Both the position numbers and the translations under genes were made by a program. Below, piece by piece: positions 33,601 to 43,809 of a DNA stretch of 64,000 bases; positions within the stretch are counted from its first letter, which is position 1; the number at the start of each line of letters is the position of its first letter. The DNA is taken from NCBI RefSeq assembly GCF_905475395.1, contig NC_058341.1:61387501-61451500 (forward strand), read 5' to 3'. The stretch comes from Chrysoperla carnea (taxonomy: Eukaryota > Arthropoda > Insecta > Neuroptera > Chrysopidae). Below the pieces are notes generated by a model. It was not told the origin of the DNA and searched no databases. It saw only the letters and a program-made list of their open reading frames with translations.

Positions 33601-36600
33601 TTAAGAAGTTAACTTCTTAAAAGTGCCTTCTCTAAGTTACTTTTTTTTTGTCAAAGTGTCTTATTCAAGCGCTGGTGTCTCAAAAAATTAACAAGTTAAC
33701 TTCTTACAAGTGCCTTCTCTAAGTTACTCTTTTTTGTCAAAGTGTGTTGTTCAAGCGCTGATGTCTGAGCTTTACTTTGCGTAGATTCTTTATAAAAAAA
33801 ATGCTTGTGTGATTGTGTACAAAATAGTTATATGCACTCGTGACGTCATATCATGACCGATAGTTAATTTTTTTAAATTTGGTACTATTATGTTTAAAAA
33901 TATTGTTTCTTTAAAATTTTCAAAAATTGGCAAATATCCTGTTATAAAAATGTTAATTATAATTTTTTAGATACCTGATTTTTTTATTAATTTTGTAAAA
34001 ATTTTTGGTTTATTATTTTTTTATGTAATAAATTTTTTTTTGCTTATTTATGTTTTGATTTTGTTTTTTTTTTTTTCTTATTCTTTTGTTTTTGTATTTT
34101 ATTATTTTTATATCGAGGAGTCTGCACAGTATTAAAATTTGAAATCATTCGCCATTTGTTACGCGCGTTAGGCTGTGTCCTTACATTAGAATATTGCCAT
34201 ACAACGAATATCGAACTTTCGATAATTGCCTTTGTTGTTCGATGTTCGCTACATGATGTTTGCTATATAACTACCCGCAGCTTTACGTAAATAGCCAATG
34301 AGGTGCTGAGCAAAGCGAATGTCATGTTGCCAAATCAGTCAATCATAATGGAGGAAATATTTAAATTGTATCAACAATAAAGTCTTCAACTCCTATGGGA
34401 TTATATTATTTTTACCATGAGTTTGAACATATAGAGTGATTCCTAAGTTGAAAGTGGCACACTAATTGAAGGAGCAAGTGGGCATATATCCACAATATTT
34501 AATAGATATGATTAGTTATTGAACAAAATAGGAATCGACTACGATTCACAAGTGTGTCAGAATAAATGGTCAATAATCTACGGCTTGAAAAGGTACACAA
34601 AAAAAAAAGAGATTTTTGGTATAACATGTTCCTTAGAGAATCATAAACGTTAGAAATTTTATATACCCTGTCGAAGTTTTGCCTAATCTGTTGGATTTTC
34701 GAAAATTGCTTTGAAAAAAATTTGCTATTTTTATGAGAAACATTTTTGCCATTTAAGTTTTTCTTTATAACGGTTTGTTAAATTTAGAGCTTTAACAATT
34801 TTTCGTTGTCTCTCATAATATGTCAAAAGCAGAGCAAAACTTTAAATAGCAAAAATACCAATAACTTTGTTTCGAAACAATTTTCGAGAACCCTACAAAT
34901 TAGGAAAAATTTTTAGCGTCTGTCTATAACTCTGAGGGGGAGACTGATAACCAGATAACCTATGTAATAACCAGGTGAGGTATATTTTTTATGAAATTTT
35001 ATTGATTTTTAAACACTCTTATCATAGTTTTTCTGTCGAAAAGTGTTCATGGTTTTATTTAACTAAATTAATTTTAATCAATTTTTTCCATGAACGGTTT
35101 TTTCAGGCAAGCCTACTTTATCTTCGTACTTTCTTTTGATACGAATTTCGATTGGTTAACAGATCAGTAATACATTGACTTACATTGACTTATCTGTTCA
35201 TATGGTATGAACAGATCATCGCCTATCTGTTATAAAATATGTCTCATCTGGTTATCAGATGGGTGAAGGTCGACCTTATACCGTCTCTTGTACTATTATT
35301 ATTAAATTATGAAAGAAAAATTTTTTTCGTGGCTTTCACGAAGTTTTTTCCTCTTAAAAAAATTCACCAAATGCGGGCAATTTTTTTTAATCAACTATGT
35401 AAAAATACTATAATTTGAATTTTCTTTTCTTATAGCCAACTGGATACATTAAAGTCTTGTTCAAAGACTAACGAAGGACAATCCAGGTAGTTAATTTGAT
35501 TATTTTTCATGTTTTTTAGCGTTTTGTCATAAATTTGTAGGAGAGTTATGTAAATTATGGAGAATTTGATACGTTTTATGAGCTAAAATAATAATAATAA
35601 AGGGCCACACATAAAATTACATTGAAACAAGTGAAATTTACAAAATTTAACTCGCACTTGAAACGTATCTATAAAGAACACTCCCCGTTAAATTATCTTT
35701 CAAACTAAACAAAAAAAAATCAAAATCGGTTAATCTATTTAGGCGCTACGATGCCACAGACAGACAGACTTAGCGGTAAAACTTATAACACTCCTTTTTT
35801 TGTTTCGGAGGTTAAAAAGCTTCCACTCGTATTTAATTCAGATCTCTCCGAGAGGAACGAAAGTTTGATGGAATGAAGCTCAATCGTTAAAAAAAACAAA
35901 TATGGGATTTTTTTTCTAGATAAGTTTTTTGACATTATATAGGAAAGAAAAACGAATCGTTATTTAAATTAAAAAGCTCTATCCAAATCAAATTCTCACA
36001 AACATTGCTTAATAGAATATTAGTATCAAATCATAAAAATATAATTTTCAATTTGTATAATGATTTAATTAAAAAAAATGTGATTTCTTAGCAGACCCGA
36101 GAATCCCAAGAAACGTCAAACACATGGAGCCGATAGATTGTTTAGTTATTTTGAAGCAAGTGATCATGAATCAAATCCAGAAGATGAGACAGTACCCAGT
36201 AACAAGCCACCAACGCAACAACTGCAGCCACCTCCAACACAGAATGTAAGCCGTCCATCTTTCCCGCCAGACAAAATTCCAAACCCGCACCAAAATCTAC
36301 CACAATTTAAACCACAAGATCCCAAGAAAATGGGTGATTTCAGCAAAATGTTTTTTAATAATCAGTTTTTAGGAGAAGGGTCAAAATATATGCATGATCC
36401 AACGTTAATGAAAAATATGGGAGTAAATTATTTTTCGGAGCAAAATTTAGTATTTAATAAATTTTTGGATGAAGAAAAAAATTTATATTATCCAAATTTA
36501 CCAGATTCAAAAAATATGTTTTTAAATCATCATAATTTTGCAGCCCCAACACCAAATCCATTTTTTACACCACCGTATATTGATAAAGCAAAAAGTGCGG

Positions 36601-37058
36601 CATTAATGAATCATCCAACAGTTAATGATGTTGCCAAAATGTATAAACATCCGGATTTTTTTAAAGCGGGAAATGTAATGACCCAAGACGACAACAACAC
36701 CTCATCAACGACAATACAATTGCCATTTTTAAAATGCACAATTTGTGATTGTGAATTTTTAGACAATTCGTCTTTGGTTAATCATATTATTGCTTGCCAT
36801 ACATTTAATAATATGGTTTCTTGTCGTACATTTCCCGCGAAAAAATATTGCGATGATCAAAACAAAGAAAATAAATTAAAACGTAAATACAATCATGGCA
36901 AAAAAAATTATAAGAATCATTTGACAACAACTGATACAAATGATTTTACATTAAATTTACTTAAAAAATTGAAATCGTTTAGTCAAATCAATAATGAAAA
37001 TAATATAATCGATAATTTATCCAAAAATTATAATAAATTCTTTAATATGGTTTTCTAA
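27476..37058 (+). CDS. chn: charlatan orthologue, REST-like C2H2 zinc-finger repressor
   Basis: In Drosophila, charlatan is a nuclear zinc-finger protein acting in neural and sensory-organ development, often compared with vertebrate REST/NRSF. The identification rests on the N-terminal EDMFKEITRKLYGE phrase, a FKS.EHL..AFGLA phrase, and five C2H2 fingers in charlatan order: two in tandem (exon 28,375-28,651), a Thr/Asn/Ser-rich linker, then three (30,419-30,707). Common exons: 27,464-27,652, 27,720-27,767, 28,375-28,651, 29,594-29,873, 30,419-30,563 and 30,625-30,707. Form 1 ends in exon 31,403-32,042 (549 aa). Form 2 uses 35,436-35,486 and 36,095-37,058 (674 aa). Both totals are exact multiples of three. 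ATG 27,476 is the first start after an acceptor; two later in-frame ATGs are nearby. LINE, mariner-like and minisatellite debris fills the introns. Confidence 0.88.
27720..27767 (+). CDS. chn: chn 16-codon exon
   Basis: Acceptor TTGCAG, donor GTGAGT, phase 0 on both sides, so it can be skipped without a frame change. Ser/Pro/Thr-rich. Confidence 0.7.
28375..28651 (+). CDS. chn: chn exon with zinc fingers 1 and 2
   Basis: After a Pro/Thr-rich start come two C2H2 fingers in tandem (YNCAHCPYATDRRDLFTRH and FQCYVCMKQFNRADHVKKH), the most conserved part of charlatan. Acceptor TTTCAG, donor GTAATT, ends in phase 1. Confidence 0.92.
28976..29280 (-). mobile_element. LINE fragment, RNase H C-terminal region
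   Basis: A minus-strand frame encodes LTRAQLRRVAEFLTGHCRLN, then an EDPTFRVCMED..HVICTC zinc-ligand-like segment. This is typical of the end of the RNase H/ORF2 region of insect non-LTR elements. It sits in the chn intron between fingers 1-2 and the linker exon and is truncated at both ends. Confidence 0.75.
29594..29873 (+). CDS. chn: chn linker exon
   Basis: A low-complexity Thr/Gln/Asn/Ser-rich linker with a lysine-rich end (KKKGEKK). An FKTE segment fits a SUMO acceptor consensus. Without splicing the frame would stop at TAA just past the donor GTAAGA. Confidence 0.8.
30060..30245. repeat. Tandem duplication of about 100 bp in a chn intron
   Basis: Two diverged copies share ATTCAAAGATTGTTG, TTTTAGCAAAA and CAATGACATCACTAAA. 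Confidence 0.7.
30419..30563 (+). CDS. chn: chn exon with zinc finger 3 and most of finger 4
   Basis: Encodes FSCCYCTWTG..CLKRHLNTH and FVCMLCDYKAARSERLTTH. The last histidine of finger 4 comes from the next exon. Acceptor AAATAG, donor GTAAGT. Confidence 0.9.
30625..30707 (+). CDS. chn: chn exon completing finger 4 and starting finger 5
   Basis: Starts VHNKRACTRCNFLADDQ and ends in phase 2 within finger 5 (C-x2-C-x12-H). The final zinc ligand depends on the following exon. Confidence 0.9.
30838..30975. repeat. Dispersed repeat copy, sister of 6,165-6,325
   Basis: Shares GCTGGG(C/T)AATTTCAACTTTA, a CAAAGACT phrase and GATTTTTTGGTAC/ATTTTTTTGATAC with the earlier copy. Confidence 0.55.
30985..31205 (-). 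mobile_element. LINE fragment (RNase H family copy 1)
   Basis: Shares AATCGTGATGCACTG, CGTTCAGC, TTTGAAACGATATAAGGTCTTTGGAACG and a terminal AGGAGTAGCTTGCA phrase with copies at 37,575, 39,195 and 62,690. Only the middle part remains. Confidence 0.6.
31403..32042 (+). CDS. chn: chn terminal exon, form 1
   Basis: Acceptor ATTACAG. The first codon supplies the last histidine of finger 5. The 212-codon tail is Asn/Ser-rich with a SIKQEID segment (SUMO consensus) and two internal duplications: a 36-residue unit with CMDD(K/R)QINSEEELE, and SSSE(E/D)DEL...PIKRFV. TGA at 32,040-32,042. Confidence 0.82.
32330..32560 (-). mobile_element. Tc1/mariner-like transposase C-terminal remnant
   Basis: Across two frames of the minus strand one reads FFLWAYLKSK, then PQIIDDLKVNIRPEI and PAEMLEKVMEK. 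This is the usual end of IS630/Tc1/mariner-type transposases of insects. One frame break and a stop interrupt it. It lies in the chn intron after the form-1 exon. Confidence 0.6.
33436..33770. repeat. Minisatellite, four units of about 85 bp
   Basis: The unit runs from AACTTCTTACAAGTGC through CTCTTTTTTGTCAAAGTG to AAGCGCTGGTGTCTGAG, four times with a few differences and small deletions. It is intronic in chn form 2. Confidence 0.9.
33771..35435. other. chn intron without a recognised gene
   Basis: AT-rich. The piece at about 35,080-35,170 (GAACGGTTTTTTCAGGC..ATTGGTTAACAGATC) has an inverted relative at 43,345-43,445, so a dispersed repeat is present. Confidence 0.4.
35436..35486 (+). CDS. 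chn: chn alternative 17-codon exon, form 2
   Basis: Acceptor CTTATAG, donor GTAGTT, phase 2 on both sides, open in the required frame. Its first base completes a CAC histidine codon, giving finger 5 its last ligand. Confidence 0.65.
35620..35820. repeat. Dispersed repeat copy (GCCACAGACAGAC family)
   Basis: Contains GAACACTCCCCGTTAAATTA, GGCGCTACGATGCCACAGAC and TTTCGGAGGTTAAAAAG. Matches 1,490-1,835 and 59,640-59,960. Confidence 0.55.
36095..37058 (+). CDS. chn: chn terminal exon, form 2, with a sixth zinc finger
   Basis: Acceptor TTAGCAG (an AG three bases earlier could also be used). The 321-residue tail is Pro/Gln-rich, then Met/Phe/Asn-rich, then has a C2H2 finger (LKCTICDCEFLDNSSLVNH..ACH), a basic KLKRKYNHGKK stretch and an Asn-rich end. 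TAA at 37,056-37,058. Confidence 0.8.
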
Positions 37059-37574
37059 AACAAAATATCATTCCATTTCTTTAAAAATTCGATTTCTATA
37101 CAAAAGCAATCTACAAGTTTTTATCGAAATTTTTAGATTACTTTGTAAAATAATATTGAATAAGGATCTTTTATATTTAAATTTCCTTTCAGTCTGATTC
37201 CTTCTCAGTTCAAATGATATCAAAATAATAAAACTTGCCAATTTTTGATAAGATTAAACCATGACCCTCAATTTTACTGTATTACATGACGCAATTATCT
37301 TTCTTAAATTACCTATTCTGAAAATGTAAAGGTATGAGCTGAACAATGGACGGAAAACAATTGTATCCATTATAAGTAAAGCGCAGATTCGGCAGCTTCA
37401 ACTAACAAATAAATCGTGAGCCTATATATCGCAGATAACCTCGCAGATTTGTAGAGCCGTTTTTTCTTAAAAGTTTACAAGGAGAAATTTGTCATAATAT
37501 TTTCGATAGAAATCATATAAACTTATATAAATAACCGTTCACTGTGAGTATACCTCGCGAGAGCACATATTGCG

Positions 37575-38165
37575 AATTTAGGTTAGGTTAGGTTAGAGTG
37601 AGTCATAGAGTGAGACACACTTAAACCATAGGGTCCGTCGTGATACCGAAAAATGGTTGGCCCATCCCCGGCCACTAACTCCATGAATCATTTGGAACTG
37701 TTTAAGAACAAAGAAAAGCTTGCTCAAGTGAGTCCATCTCCTCATGGGAAAAGCTGGGTAGTGACAGAGCAAGATGAGACATCATTTCCTCCTTCCTTCA
37801 ACTGGGGCAGATTCTGCAATAGTCGTGATACATTGTCAGGCACAGGCGTTCAGCATGGCAGCCAGTGTTCCGTAATATCCGCATAAATTTTGCTTATAGA
37901 GGCCCTTTGAAGCGATATACGATCTTTGGAACGCTTACGATTGTACTCCGATCATATCAGTCTTGTAGTACCAGAAGTGCGTCCCTCCCTTCATCTAAGA
38001 TTGGCCGCCTTTTTTAAATATTCAGGAGCAGCTTGCAGTTCGCAAACGGAACTGCCGGATGCTTATTGATGATTGTGTCCGGCAGCCTCGTGCCATTTCT
38101 AGCAAGCTCATCGGCTTCACAATTTTCTGGAATTTCCCTGTGACTCTGTACCCATACCAGGTATT
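37575..38165 (-). mobile_element. LINE fragment (RNase H family copy 2)
   Basis: The minus strand, in shifting frames, encodes RNase H-end phrases such as ADELARNGTRLPDTI and PFANCKLLL. Stops and frameshifts are frequent. The plus-strand edge carries GGTTAGGTTAGGTTAG. Related copies are at 30,985, 39,195 and 62,690. Confidence 0.65.
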
Positions 38166-39194
38166 GCGAATTTAAAAACGATTATTTTACTGATGTACCC
38201 TTAACGGAATAGTTATCTTTGTTAATTTTTCAATTAATATTAGAAAAATTCAATTTTTTTATAATAACATTATTTTGCTAAAATGATGGTTGCACAAAAT
38301 CATCCTACCTTACGTCTTACTTTTACCAAATCGTTCAGACAAGATTGTACAAAATGCATGAACATCTGTGCCAAGCTTTACGCAGATTTACTTGGCCTAT
38401 TATCAAATTTTTTTAAATGGCCTAAAATTTAAATGCTTTAACATTAATCCCTTTCATTGTAAAAGATCCTTATTTATATAGCAAAATTTATTTGCATGCT
38501 TGAATGATAGTACAAAAGAACAAAAAAAAAAAATAATTTTTTCATTCAATTTAAAAAAATAAATTTAGTTTTGTAATTTATAGAGGAATTAAAAAAAACA
38601 TATTCTCATCAACCAAAATAAAACCTAAATTTGAATTTAAGAAAACAATTTTTAAATAATTTTTTTGGGGATAGTCTTTAATGAAAAATAGATTTAAAAA
38701 AATTATTTATTATACTTAACTGCGACAATACAATGAAAAATACTTTTTATTCAAAGACTATCACACATCAAAAAATATCATCAAGAAAGAAAATCGTAGC
38801 TGAATTGTAAATTATCTTACAGCTTATAACTAAAAAATAAAAACTTAGTACAGAATCACAACGAAATATAACGTTTAATTCTTATAGCGTCAGGCGTAGA
38901 ATTTGACAATCATATTGGAAAGCTGGGAATTTGATCGGGGTCTGGAAAATTTTCAGTTTTTGTCCGACATTGGAAAACTAGATGTCCTCTACTTAACACC
39001 TTAAAAATTGAAATTTTCAAGGTGTCGCGCCACCAACACCCTCTTTGTTGCGTGGCGAAGAAAAATATTTTTTGCATTTTTTATTCAATTATTATTTTCA
39101 TATTTAAATACCGTTCTCAATGAATATTTATCAATTTTATCACTGCCACGCAATTAAATATTTTCCGAGACTTCTTTCCCCTGAAAGAGAAGTC
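38166..39194. other. Intergenic, AT-rich, no recognised gene
   Basis: Only A/T runs and one GC-richer patch (about 38,920-39,060) are seen. No frame is supported. Confidence 0.45.
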
Positions 39195-39790
39195 TCTAGT
39201 TTAGGTTAAGTAAGAGTGGCTGTCCTGGAGTGGGATATACTTAGACCATGTGATACGTTGTGATATCGAAAAAGGGTTGGCTCATCCCGACCACTACTCC
39301 ATGAACTATTTGGAGCTGTTTAAGAACAGTAGGAGTGTTTTGACGTCAACGGACGTCATGTCGGAGCGACCGTCAAAGAAAGGCTGATTCCAGTGAGTCC
39401 ATCTCCTCATGACAACAGCTGGACAGTGACAGAGCTGATGAGACTTCGTTTCCTCCTCCTTCACACTCACTATGACAGCTCCTGTAATAATCGTGCACTG
39501 TCAGGTTCAGTCGTTCATCATGTCTGCGGCCTTGCCAGTGTCCAGTAATAGCCGAAACCATTTTGCTTATAGAGGACCTTTGAAGCGATATTAGGTCTTC
39601 GTAACGCCTGCAATTGTACTCAGACCATATCTGTCTTGTAGTACTACAAGTGTAGTTCTACTACCATCTAGGATTGATCTTTTTTAAGATATCCTTATTC
39701 AGGCACAGCTTGCAATTCGCAAACGGAACTCCCGGATACCTATTGATGGTTGTGTCGGACAGATTTGTGCCATTTCTAGCAAGCTAAATC
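39195..39790 (-). mobile_element. LINE fragment (RNase H family copy 3)
   Basis: Collinear with 37,575-38,165: the GGTTAAG edge, the CTCCATGAACTATTTGGA phrase, GACCTTTGAAGCGATAT and CGCAAACGGAACTCCCGGAT. Frame-broken. About 1.6 kb from copy 2 in the same orientation. Confidence 0.65.
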
Positions 39791-40547
39791 CCTAGCTTTA
39801 ATAATTAAATTAGTGTGAAATATTGCTAGGCGCGACATTGACAACATCCTTTGAAATTTCCAGCGTTCTGAAATGACTGTCACCACGCATGGCCCCAAAA
39901 ATACTAAAAAACTTTTTAATAAATTATCACTTTCGAGTTATCATCTTCGAAAATGATTTCATATTGATATGATTGATTAGACTAAAATAGAATACAAAAT
40001 ATATTGGAAAGAATTAGTGTGAGAAATATAACAGATTAAAAATTTTTCCTTCACAAATTTTTCTTTTGTTACTTATTCCCTTCTACTTCGAAGGGATTTG
40101 AAATGTATTTTAATGTTGATTTAAATGAGAGGATTTACGAGTGAACTGCGTACGTAACATATCGAAAATTCCGTTTTCGATGTTTCAGGCACCTTACCTT
40201 ACTTGGCCAATTGCAGACCTTTAAAATGTTTTATGCAATTTCTGGAAATTTTTCTGATAAAAATACTAACAACTTCTATTCGAAACATTTTTTCGAAAAC
40301 CTAACGAATTCCGAAACGGCATGCAATGTTAATGAAGAGCTTAGCTACGAATGAAGGGGTTTCCAGAAACATGTTTAGTGATGGATTTAATATAAAGCAC
40401 GCTGGGTACTGGCGTAGGGCATCAATGCAGTTCGCATTGATGCATCGATTATTAAACTTCTGATAAAAAATAGTCTATTTTATTATGGAAAAAATAGCAT
40501 GTTCTTCAATTTTCAATAAGCTTTGATCAGGTGATTAGTGTTTGGCC

Positions 40548-40798
40548 CATGGAGGTTATAAAGAAGGAGAACGATCGCTATGTAATAAAGCATTAGCGCA
40601 CCTGTTCCTGAAAATTTGTATAATTTATAGTTCATTTTTCAGCCACCAGCCGCGCTGTTGTCGGTAAGTAGTATATTAGCGTACAACAGCCCGCATTTAA
40701 TGAGACAACTTAGCGATCCCAGCGCCTCACTTATTTTGTCCATATTTTGGGGACAATATTTTCTATTGCGATCGTTGTCCTTCTTTATAACCTCCATG
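40548..40798. mobile_element. hAT-type MITE, copy 2 (251 bp)
   Basis: Begins CATGGAGGTTATAAAGAAGG and ends with the inverse, CCTTCTTTATAACCTCCATG. A perfect 8-bp duplication, GTTTGGCC, is at 40,540-40,547 and 40,799-40,806. It is internally shorter than copy 1 (7,195-7,526). The overlapping short frames on both strands are not genes. Confidence 0.88.
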
Positions 40799-40806
40799 GT
40801 TTGGCC

Positions 40807-42716
40807 AATGAGCATGAATCGAGTGAACCTTTTAGGCCAATGGTATTCAAGTATTTTATAACTTGATTTTAACACTTAAAATAATAATATAAACGGTGCA
40901 AAAAAAAGGGGGTGACAATATACTGGACTTCAGTTTCAAACAACAGCCAGTATAGCTGGCTATAAAGGAACGGCTTTGGAGTATACTAAATAAATTGACG
41001 TCATACCTTACGGTGTTCACAGTATATATCGGAACATACCCGAAATATTTTCATCGTCAAATAACGGCTGGAAAGAATAAGTTCGACCTCTTATAATATA
41101 TTAAATTTTAAATCTGTTAAATTTTTCACTATTTTCCGAATATTTTGATAAAACAAAAAAATTTATAGTAGTTGTTTCAAAATATGTATTACTATTTCTT
41201 AAAAGACAATCAATCTATTCCGTTACACAAAATTTGGGTCAAAACATTCAGGGCAACATGGTCAGATTAAATTATGCTCTTTTTAAAAAAGGTTGAGTTT
41301 ATGTAAATTAGAAACTCATAACCAAAATGGCGTATAAAAATAGGTTCTGATATCAAATATCAAACCTAACGTTTTTTTTAGATATATGCTGTATTGTTGA
41401 GATAAAAGAAAATTACCGCTTTTCTGGATGTTACAATAATTTAGACTTAAAAGAAAATCGAAATCTTTGATGTTTTTCTGTTGTGTTATTTTTTATTTTC
41501 ATTCGTTATCGTTTGTGTGTTGAAAAAAAAAACTGTAGCGAATTATGAATATTATTGTTTTTTTTATATTTAATTAAAGCCGATGCGGGTCCAAAACCAT
41601 TTATGATTTTATCGGTGAAGATACAAAAAAAAAACCTATTTAAAAAACCTATTTATTAATTATGTATTATGATCTATGTTCATCATTAATTCAATAAAAA
41701 TGTGCAATAAAATAAATTAATTAGTTTTTTCAATCTTTTTTTTAAAACAAAATTTTTACAAATTTTTTTTTCTAATTGGTTGTTCTTTTTCTAATTTGAC
41801 GATTCTTGATTTTTGTGAGGAAATAAAAACAAAACGATGATACAAAATTGGAGAATATGACAGTTTTTTAGGAATAAAAAAAAAGAAACTAGACTAATTT
41901 AAGTAAAATTGTATAAAACTAAAACTTTTTTCAAGCAAATATCGTTCAGGGAAAAGTGCTCAATGACTTAATTTTTCAAAAACTTTAGAAAAATATCCTT
42001 TGAATTTTTCGAAAAACAGTCTTCATTTAAAGTTTTACTCTCACGAAATAAGACTTAGCGAGTTCAATCAAAGATTTGTCATATCAACTGCTTCATATTA
42101 TTTTTATTTATTATAGTACACTAATTTTGCATTTTTATTCTATTTACGTCCAAAACTAGATATGCATAGCTAGTAATGCATATACATATGCATAACTAGT
42201 TTTGGATGTAAAGGAACTTCGTTCCTAAAGGGGGTTCCACGACCGCAATCTTTTTTGCTTTATGTATTGTAAAACATCAAAGGGCCTTGTCATTACAAAA
42301 AAAAAAAAAAAAAAAAAAACAATTAATTTTTGTCGATACATTTTAAATTAGAAGTGGTTTCCTGTCAGTTCTATTTTTCAAACAGAACAGTACTACCAAT
42401 ATTTAACCAGAGATATTTGATTCAATATTTAACCAGAGATATTTGATTTGATCAAAGTAAGAAAGATTTGACCAAGGACGTTTGAAAATTCAACTGAATT
42501 ATATGACTGATACATTATACATGGTCATATGGTTTTATCCAAATATCTAAAAACGCTTCAAAAAGCTGTTAGTTATTTTATAAGGAATAACTTTCTGATT
42601 TAAATGATCCTCTTCCTCGTTTTAATTCATTACCGAAATTAATATAATTGTTTAGATTGAGGATTCCCCTAACGATATACTCTCGGTTGAGTGTTTTCTT
42701 TTTTATTAATGGCATG
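40807..42716. other. Intergenic, AT-rich, no recognised gene
   Basis: Contains an A21 tract near 42,298 and a 68-bp hairpin at 42,146-42,213 (ACGTCCAAAACTAG with its inverse CTAGTTTTGGATGT). The form-2 3' end of chn and the PIGS 3' end face each other across this interval. Confidence 0.45.
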
Positions 42717-43018
42717 ATATACCACTAGTTCGATTTACATCTAGGCATATAAATATCACGAGTATGACAGAGTACATGCGTTAAGCAATGCATCTAAGTA
42801 AGAGGTATTATAGATGTTATATGAAATTGCAAAAGTGACTTGTATCGTGGCTGCAATGCCTTTTAAGCTATACAACAGTTCTTCTGTTGTGTGCCTGCAG
42901 AGAGTAGGGGTCAACACATGTATATAATACCTCGCACTTAGATGCATTGCTTAACGCTTGTATTCTGTCATACTCGTGATATTTATATGCCTAGATGTAA
43001 ATCGAACTAGTGGTATAT
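42717..43018. mobile_element. Foldback MITE, about 302 bp
   Basis: ATATACCACTAGTTCGATTT... at the left returns inverted at the right (...AAATCGAACTAGTGGTATAT), with arms of about 83 bp and few mismatches. The flanking TA dinucleotides could be a Tc1/mariner-type duplication but are ambiguous. Confidence 0.78.
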
Positions 43019-43515
43019 GAAATTTGATAATACAAATTCCTAATAAAAAACTCTGATATTCCTATTGAAACCTAATTAAATAGAAATTAGATACAATATA
43101 TAAGAATTTTAATCGAGTTTCAATGAGAGCGATTACGTTATTGCATTTCTAATACCATAGGAGACGGTGATAACTTTTCCCGCCCCTTAAAAGTCGAAAT
43201 TAATTAAGTTTTCGTTAATTGTGTTATAAATATTTGAAAATTAGATGTTTAAATTGAATAATGATTTCCATATAGAGCAAAAAGGGCGCCATTTCGGTCA
43301 GGGCATAGGGCGGTATCGAATCTAAATCCGTTACAGTTAACTACACCGATCTTTTAACCAATCGAAATTGATATCAGAAGAAAGATAATTTTTAATTACG
43401 AAAATAATAGTATACGCTTGCCCGCAAAAAAAAACCGTTATGAAAAAAAATCAATAGCCTTTTTTACTAGGGATTTTTTTATTTCTCTTGGTTAGAAGGC
43501 TCCTGGATTGAAAGT

Positions 43516-43521
43516 TTTATT
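43516..43521 (-). terminator. PIGS: Likely PIGS polyadenylation signal
   Basis: AATAAA on the minus strand, about 175 bp after the PIGS stop codon. No other signal is nearer. Confidence 0.4.
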
Positions 43522-43694
43522 TTTTAACAATTTTACATTAAAAGTTTAGTTTCTAGCATATAGATAAGAAGGTGGTAAATAAACTCACTAAATTTTTTTA
43601 CGTCCTATTGTAAATAAATTACAAAAATTTAATGAATCAATTAATTCAAAAGTAATACAAAATGGAACAAAATATTTACAAAAAATTTGCTATT

Positions 43695-43809
43695 TTAATC
43701 AGTTTTCGTTGCTTTATTTGGTTTGGAAACTAGCCATGCACGTATTGTATTCAAAGAAATGATCACTGGAATCATAATCGGTAAAAATAGTGGAATGTAA
43801 ATTGCATAC
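43695..43809 (-). CDS. PIGS: PIGS last exon
   Basis: 115 bp, acceptor TTTTCAG. Encodes the C-terminal membrane segment and a short basic cytosolic tail. TAA at 43,697-43,695. Confidence 0.93.

Noticed and set aside
37579..37596. GGTTAGGTTAGGTTAG resembling insect (TTAGG)n telomere repeats, also at 62,694
   Set aside because: Only three units, and always at the same edge of a decayed LINE fragment, so it belongs to that repeat rather than to a telomere.
40639..40875. Short frames on both strands
   Set aside because: Located within the hAT-type MITE and its flank; they have no coding character.
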